Shown here: piece after piece, positions 60,585 to 64,000 of the stretch
How positions within the stretch are numbered: the stretch's first letter is position 1
Layout of the letters: each line of letters begins with the position of its first letter
The notes under the pieces: model-generated
Seen by the model: the letters and a program-made list of their open reading frames with translations, nothing else
Database searches by the model: none
Told to the model about the DNA's origin: nothing
Source of the DNA: Shewanella loihica PV-4
GTDB lineage: Bacteria; Pseudomonadota; Gammaproteobacteria; Enterobacterales; Shewanellaceae
Assembly: GCF_000016065.1 (NCBI RefSeq)
Contig: NC_009092.1
Location: 3,348,001 to 3,412,000 of the forward strand
Direction of reading: 5' to 3'
DNA: 64,000 nucleotides
Translations under genes and position numbers: made by a program

Positions 60585-63158
60585 CTAGTAGTTGTAAGAC
60601 AGGCTCACACCAAAGGTGCGCGGCGCGTTATATTCGCTATAGCCACTGTCCAAACCATCCAGATAGAAGCTGTTGCGATAGGTCTTGTCGGTCAGGTTGC
60701 GTCCCCAGACAGCCACACTCCAGTTATCGGCTGGGCTGAAGATCTCCGCTCGCATATTGACCAGGGTGTAACCCTTCTCGCGATAGATGGGTTCGTTAGA
60801 CACAGACAGCCAGTAATCATCCTTGAAGGAGGCATCCAACTGAATGAAGCCTTCCAGCTCGGCGCTGAGCTGATAGTGATAACGGGCGATCAGGTTGCCG
60901 CTGAACTTAGGCGCGTTGTTGAGTTCGTTACCCTGAATATCGATCACTTCACCGAAGATGTTGGTGATACCGACATCGGCAGACTCGAACTTGGTGACCT
61001 TGTCGACTTCGGTGTCGAGCAGGCCGATAGCGGCGCGGATCTCGAAGTCCTCAGTCGCCATCCAGCGCAGATCCAATTCGGCGCCCTGCATGATGACGTC
61101 ACCCAGGTTACGCAGGCCGTTGAAGACGCCGCCGGTTGACTGGTCAACCTCCTGGATAGCCGACTGGAAGTCGCGGTAGTCGTAATAGAAGGCCGCGCCG
61201 TTGATCTGCACGCGATAATCTTCTAGGGTCGACTTGAAGCCCAGTTCCACCCCGTTGTTGCGCTCCGGCTTGTAGGGACGGATAGCATTAGGGTTGGTCA
61301 GGAAGCCACCGAAGAAGCCGCCGGACTTAAAGCTGCTGCCCACACTGGCATACAAGAGGGTATCCGGGGTGACCTTCCAGTCGAGGTTAACCTTCCACGA
61401 CGGGTCGCTCTCGTCATAGTGAGATTTGTTGCCTCGCGCCAGATCGTAGCGGCCGGTAACAGGGTCCCAACCAATGAAGTTGGCGCAGTAGGTCGGACTG
61501 TCTGGATCTGTGGTGTTAAGGCCATTAGCCGTACAGATCCAGGTACCGTCGTTGACAAACACGTCGCCGACATAGTCCTTCTTCTCCTGGGTGTAACGCA
61601 GGTCCACCGTAGTCGACAGGGTGTCGCTGATGGCATAAGTGAGCTGGGCATAGCCTGAAATCACCTCGGTATCCTGGGTATAGGCCATGGTGCCGCAGCC
61701 CGGGAACTGCTTCCAGTCGGCGTAGACGTTGGCGGCAAAGGAGCAGTTTCTCAGGTCGTCCAGGTTATCTTCTGCATACACCAGACCCACCATCCAGTTG
61801 AAGTCGCCACCATAGTTGGACAGCAAGCGCAGCTCCTGGCTCCATGAGCTGGTGTCTGAGTCATACTGGGTGACATACATCTCGTTGAGGTCACCACCAT
61901 TGAGGCGACCATAATCGCGACTGGCTTGCTCCCAGGCCTCTTGATCCTGACCAGGGCCAAGACCCACCGAACCGACACCGTTACGATGCTTAAACTGCAT
62001 CTGGGTGTAGTTGGTGATAGAGATCAGCGAGTAGTCGGAAAAATCCCAGTTCATGTTTAGCGACACTGAATGGTAGGTATCATCGTTAGGATGCACCCTG
62101 GCATCGGCGCCGCTGTATGGGTCGCCATCGGCGCTGGCGCGGTTCATGTTGATACAGCTGGCATCCGGGATACCGGTTTGCAGCACTGCGTCACAATAGG
62201 CCGGTGTACCATCCTGGTTGTAGGGAATATTCATCGACGGCAGCCCAGGGAAGCCCGCCAGCGGTCCCTCCCAGTAGGCGTTGCTGTCCAGCAAGCCCGT
62301 GACCTCGGGGATCGATGCCTCTGAGGTGTCACGGCCATAGGTATATCTGAGATCTGCCGCAAAATAGTCGGCTGGCTCATAGTGCAGGGTAAAGCGTGCC
62401 TGCTGCTTATCTTTGCCACCCTGATCGCGATTCAGATAGGTGTTGTAGTAGTAGCCGTCGCTGGTCTCTGACTGCACGGCGAGGCGCACAGCGGCAACCT
62501 CGCCCAGCGGCAGGCTGGCACCGGCGCGGATGTTGAGCGAATTATAGTTACCGTAATCCACCGCCACATTGGCTTCAGTGGTCTCCAGCTCTGGTCGCTT
62601 GGAGGAGAAAGAGATGGCGCCGCCGGTAGAGTTGCGTCCGTACAGACCGCCCTGAGGCCCCTTGAGCACCTCTACCCTATCGGTATCGAACATGGCAAAG
62701 GCGCTATAGATGCCATAGGGCTGATAAACGTCGTCGACGACCACGGCCGTATTAGGCGTGTTGTTGGTGTTGTAGTCCTGTAGACCCACACCACGGATCA
62801 CGAAGATAGGGATGCCGCTATCGTCTGAGACGGCGACCTCCATGTTAGGGATAAATTCCGCCAGAGCCGACGCCTGATAGGCACCGAGATCTTCCAGCTC
62901 ATCGGCTTTAAACGCGGAGATCGCGATGCCGACATCTTGCATACGTTGCACACGTTTTTGCGCCGTCACCTCGATGACTTCGAACGCGCTCGCCTTCTGC
63001 TCTTTCGCTTCTTCTGGCGCCTGCGCTTCCTCTGCAAAAACTTGACCTGAAATAGCCCCAAAAACCGCCATGGCCAAACAACTTAGCTTCATGTTGCTCC
63101 GACTTACTGCTGCTCGGGAGCGTAATAAGTGATTGGGTTTAATGTATTTTTCCATCAT
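60585..63158 (-). CDS. TonB-dependent outer-membrane receptor
   Basis: This is a 22-strand beta-barrel receptor for active uptake, driven by TonB-ExbBD. The 857-residue frame starts MMEKYIKPNHLLRSRAAVSR with a good ribosome-binding site; a start at Met23 (63092) would give a classic signal peptide MKLSCLAMAVFGAISGQVFA. The TonB box is FEVIEVTAQKR, the plug domain holds DVGIAISAFKADELEDLGAY and VEVLKGPQGGLYGRNSTGG, and the barrel ends in an aromatic residue (LSYNY). It resembles receptors for hydrophobic organics more than siderophores by gene context only. Confidence 0.93.
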   Translation of the reverse strand: MMEKYIKPNHLLRSRAAVSRSNMKLSCLAMAVFGAISGQVFAEEAQAPEEAKEQKASAFEVIEVTAQKRVQRMQDVGIAISAFKADELEDLGAYQASALAEFIPNMEVAVSDDSGIPIFVIRGVGLQDYNTNNTPNTAVVVDDVYQPYGIYSAFAMFDTDRVEVLKGPQGGLYGRNSTGGAISFSSKRPELETTEANVAVDYGNYNSLNIRAGASLPLGEVAAVRLAVQSETSDGYYYNTYLNRDQGGKDKQQARFTLHYEPADYFAADLRYTYGRDTSEASIPEVTGLLDSNAYWEGPLAGFPGLPSMNIPYNQDGTPAYCDAVLQTGIPDASCINMNRASADGDPYSGADARVHPNDDTYHSVSLNMNWDFSDYSLISITNYTQMQFKHRNGVGSVGLGPGQDQEAWEQASRDYGRLNGGDLNEMYVTQYDSDTSSWSQELRLLSNYGGDFNWMVGLVYAEDNLDDLRNCSFAANVYADWKQFPGCGTMAYTQDTEVISGYAQLTYAISDTLSTTVDLRYTQEKKDYVGDVFVNDGTWICTANGLNTTDPDSPTYCANFIGWDPVTGRYDLARGNKSHYDESDPSWKVNLDWKVTPDTLLYASVGSSFKSGGFFGGFLTNPNAIRPYKPERNNGVELGFKSTLEDYRVQINGAAFYYDYRDFQSAIQEVDQSTGGVFNGLRNLGDVIMQGAELDLRWMATEDFEIRAAIGLLDTEVDKVTKFESADVGITNIFGEVIDIQGNELNNAPKFSGNLIARYHYQLSAELEGFIQLDASFKDDYWLSVSNEPIYREKGYTLVNMRAEIFSPADNWSVAVWGRNLTDKTYRNSFYLDGLDSGYSEYNAPRTFGVSLSYNY

Positions 63159-63590
63159 CCTATCCTTCCTTTATTACGTTTTATATTTATTAGGATGTTG
63201 GCGATGTGGAAATCAGCCGCACCTCCTTACCGAGTCCTGCACTAACTGCAATATTTATTGCCATAGCACCTATTCCCCCCGCGGTACATCAGGCCACAAA
63301 CATAAGCAAAGACTGTAAGAATCGAGTATATGGAGCGCGTTACCAATTTTTAAATTTATTATAATGATTGTGTAACATTCATGATGGTGATGATGAATCA
63401 TTCATCTGCCCCCATAGCTCCCCTAAAAACCCCTACCCCTTGTAGGGGCTCGTTTTTTAAGCAATGCTGGCTCTATTACACCTGGGCAAACGCAATGAAT
63501 GAGAGAGGAAAACAGCCCCATAGATGGCCCAAACCACCAAGCTCATCGGAGCTGTTACAGAGAATTAAAGCCAATTTGCGCCATAAAAAA
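63159..63590. other. Upstream region of the receptor gene
   Basis: No firm gene is seen. It contains a terminator-like hairpin at 63424-63458 (CCCCTAC / GTAGGGG, A-run before, T-run after) and a weak short ORF from 63495. Confidence 0.5.
63424..63458. terminator. Intrinsic terminator, probably bidirectional
   Basis: CCCCTAC (63430-63436) pairs with GTAGGGG (63442-63448); five A precede and six T follow after CTCG. No gene ends clearly next to it on the plus strand. Confidence 0.6.
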
Positions 63591-63614
63591 GGTCAAATCG
63601 AAGAGATAGGATAA
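63495..63614 (+). CDS. Doubtful 39-residue ORF
   Basis: An ORF beginning MNERGKQPHRWPKPPSSSEL and ending KKGQIEEIG runs into the 5' box of structured element E. It is basic and helix-prone, but has no clear ribosome-binding site and no recognised family. The stop lies in the repeat. It is listed only so that it is not lost. Confidence 0.2.
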   Translation: MNERGKQPHRWPKPPSSSELLQRIKANLRHKKGQIEEIG

Positions 63615-63756
63615 CCCGGTGTAGATACGTCGGTGAGCTTCCGAAACAGGGATGTTTCGGCAGAGCCTAAAGGGACTTATTCACGGCGTCTCACAGACGT
63701 ATCTGCACATAAGCCCACCGCAGGTGATAGGTAAGCATTAAGGTTAACCCTTAAAA
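63591..63756 (+). repeat. Structured dispersed element, copy E
   Basis: 5' box TCAAATCGAAGAGA; P1 arm GTGTAGATACGTCGGTGAG (63619-63637); P2 CCGAAAC / GTTTCGG (63641-63647, 63654-63660); conserved AGGGACTTATTCACGGCG; closing arm CTCACAGACGTATCTGCAC (63690-63708); P3 CACC-GCA-GGTG (63716-63726); P4 TTAAGG / CCTTAA region (63738-63754). The 52-base interior aligns without gaps to that of copy A, and the helices have changed on both strands. Confidence 0.78.
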
Positions 63757-63829
63757 TTCGCCAAATAGTTACAACGCAGCCAGCGGCTACTTCGAAAAAA
63801 GAAATGTCTAACCTTCATTTCAAGGTGCA

Positions 63830-64000
63830 CTAAAACCCGAGATCCATCTGCGCCCCATGCACCTCCTCATCGAGCCCGGCCCCCACAGCCTCGCTCTCAA
63901 GCCCAACCGACACCCCCAGCAGACGAATGCCTCGGCCCGCGCGGCGCTCCAGCGCCTGTTTAAGCAGGTCGTAAAACAGCTTCACCGAGACCTCGTCGCT
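63830..64000 (-). CDS. dinB: DNA polymerase IV, C-terminal end (partial)
   Basis: Only the last 56 codons are in the window; the rest lies beyond it. The translation has the Y-family little-finger ending: [17 protein letters not shown] followed by [12 protein letters not shown], then a short tail ending MDLGF. This matches the R-x-[IL]-R-L-[LV]-G-[VL] segment near the end of DinB (family knowledge). DinB does error-prone translesion synthesis and is usually SOS-induced. No promoter is visible as the start is outside. Confidence 0.82.
   Translation of the reverse strand, partial: SDEVSVKLFYDLLKQALERRAGRGIRLLGVSVGLESEAVGAGLDEEVHGAQMDLGF

Noticed and set aside
63381..63494. N-terminal part of a 77-aa plus-strand ORF
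   Set aside because: It runs through an intrinsic terminator hairpin and has no family resemblance; only the last 39 codons are kept as a doubtful entry.

Overview
The window is a chromosomal segment of a gammaproteobacterium, almost certainly a Shewanella. The evidence is the protein sequences and the gene order: rpsO-truB-rbfA-infB-nusA-rimP-tRNA-fMet-tRNA-Leu-secG-tpiA-glmM-folP-ftsH-rlmE | yhbY-greA-carBA-dapB-fklB-dnaJ-dnaK, then proAB, a purine permease, an M17 aminopeptidase and pepD. The species cannot be fixed from the sequence.

Region 1 (1-35.9 kb) is a housekeeping backbone, nearly all on the minus strand. It holds a translation/transcription block (rpsO to rimP with two tRNAs), a secretion/cell-envelope/folate/FtsH block, pyrimidine and arginine precursor synthesis (carAB), lysine and cell-wall synthesis (dapB), folding factors (fklB, dnaJ, dnaK with a readable heat-shock promoter), proline synthesis (proBA) and two peptidases. 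Intrinsic terminators separate most units. One 0.9 kb gap (31.5-32.4 kb) holds a well-bounded unannotated transcription unit with its own promoter, two terminators and a 32-codon ORF.

Region 2 (35.9-40.4 kb) is accessory DNA. It carries a small integron-type gene-cassette array without an integrase (three good attC sites, two half sites, four unknown ORFs, at least two of them membrane proteins), a DJ-1/PfpI protein, and several copies of a dispersed element. Full copies of the element have 19-nt stem arms whose sequences differ between copies but stay complementary, plus covarying internal hairpins.

Region 3 (40.4-63.2 kb) is a catabolic island for acyl-CoA substrates. A LysR regulator diverges from an operon of thiolase, histidine phosphatase, ACAD10/11-type acyl-CoA dehydrogenase, APH-type kinase, two SDRs and a FadJ-like bifunctional enzyme. 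A TetR regulator follows, then a ligase/single-chain acyl-CoA carboxylase pair, and on the minus strand an acyl-CoA dehydrogenase, a secreted CocE/NonD-type hydrolase and a TonB-dependent receptor. Together they suggest uptake, hydrolysis, CoA activation, carboxylation and beta-oxidation of an unusual (hydroxylated or branched) acyl compound; the substrate is not determinable here.

Region 4 (63.2-64 kb) holds another copy of the structured element and the 3' end of dinB. From memory, pepD and dinB lie close together in other Shewanella, so 35.9-63.8 kb may be a single lineage-specific insertion zone.
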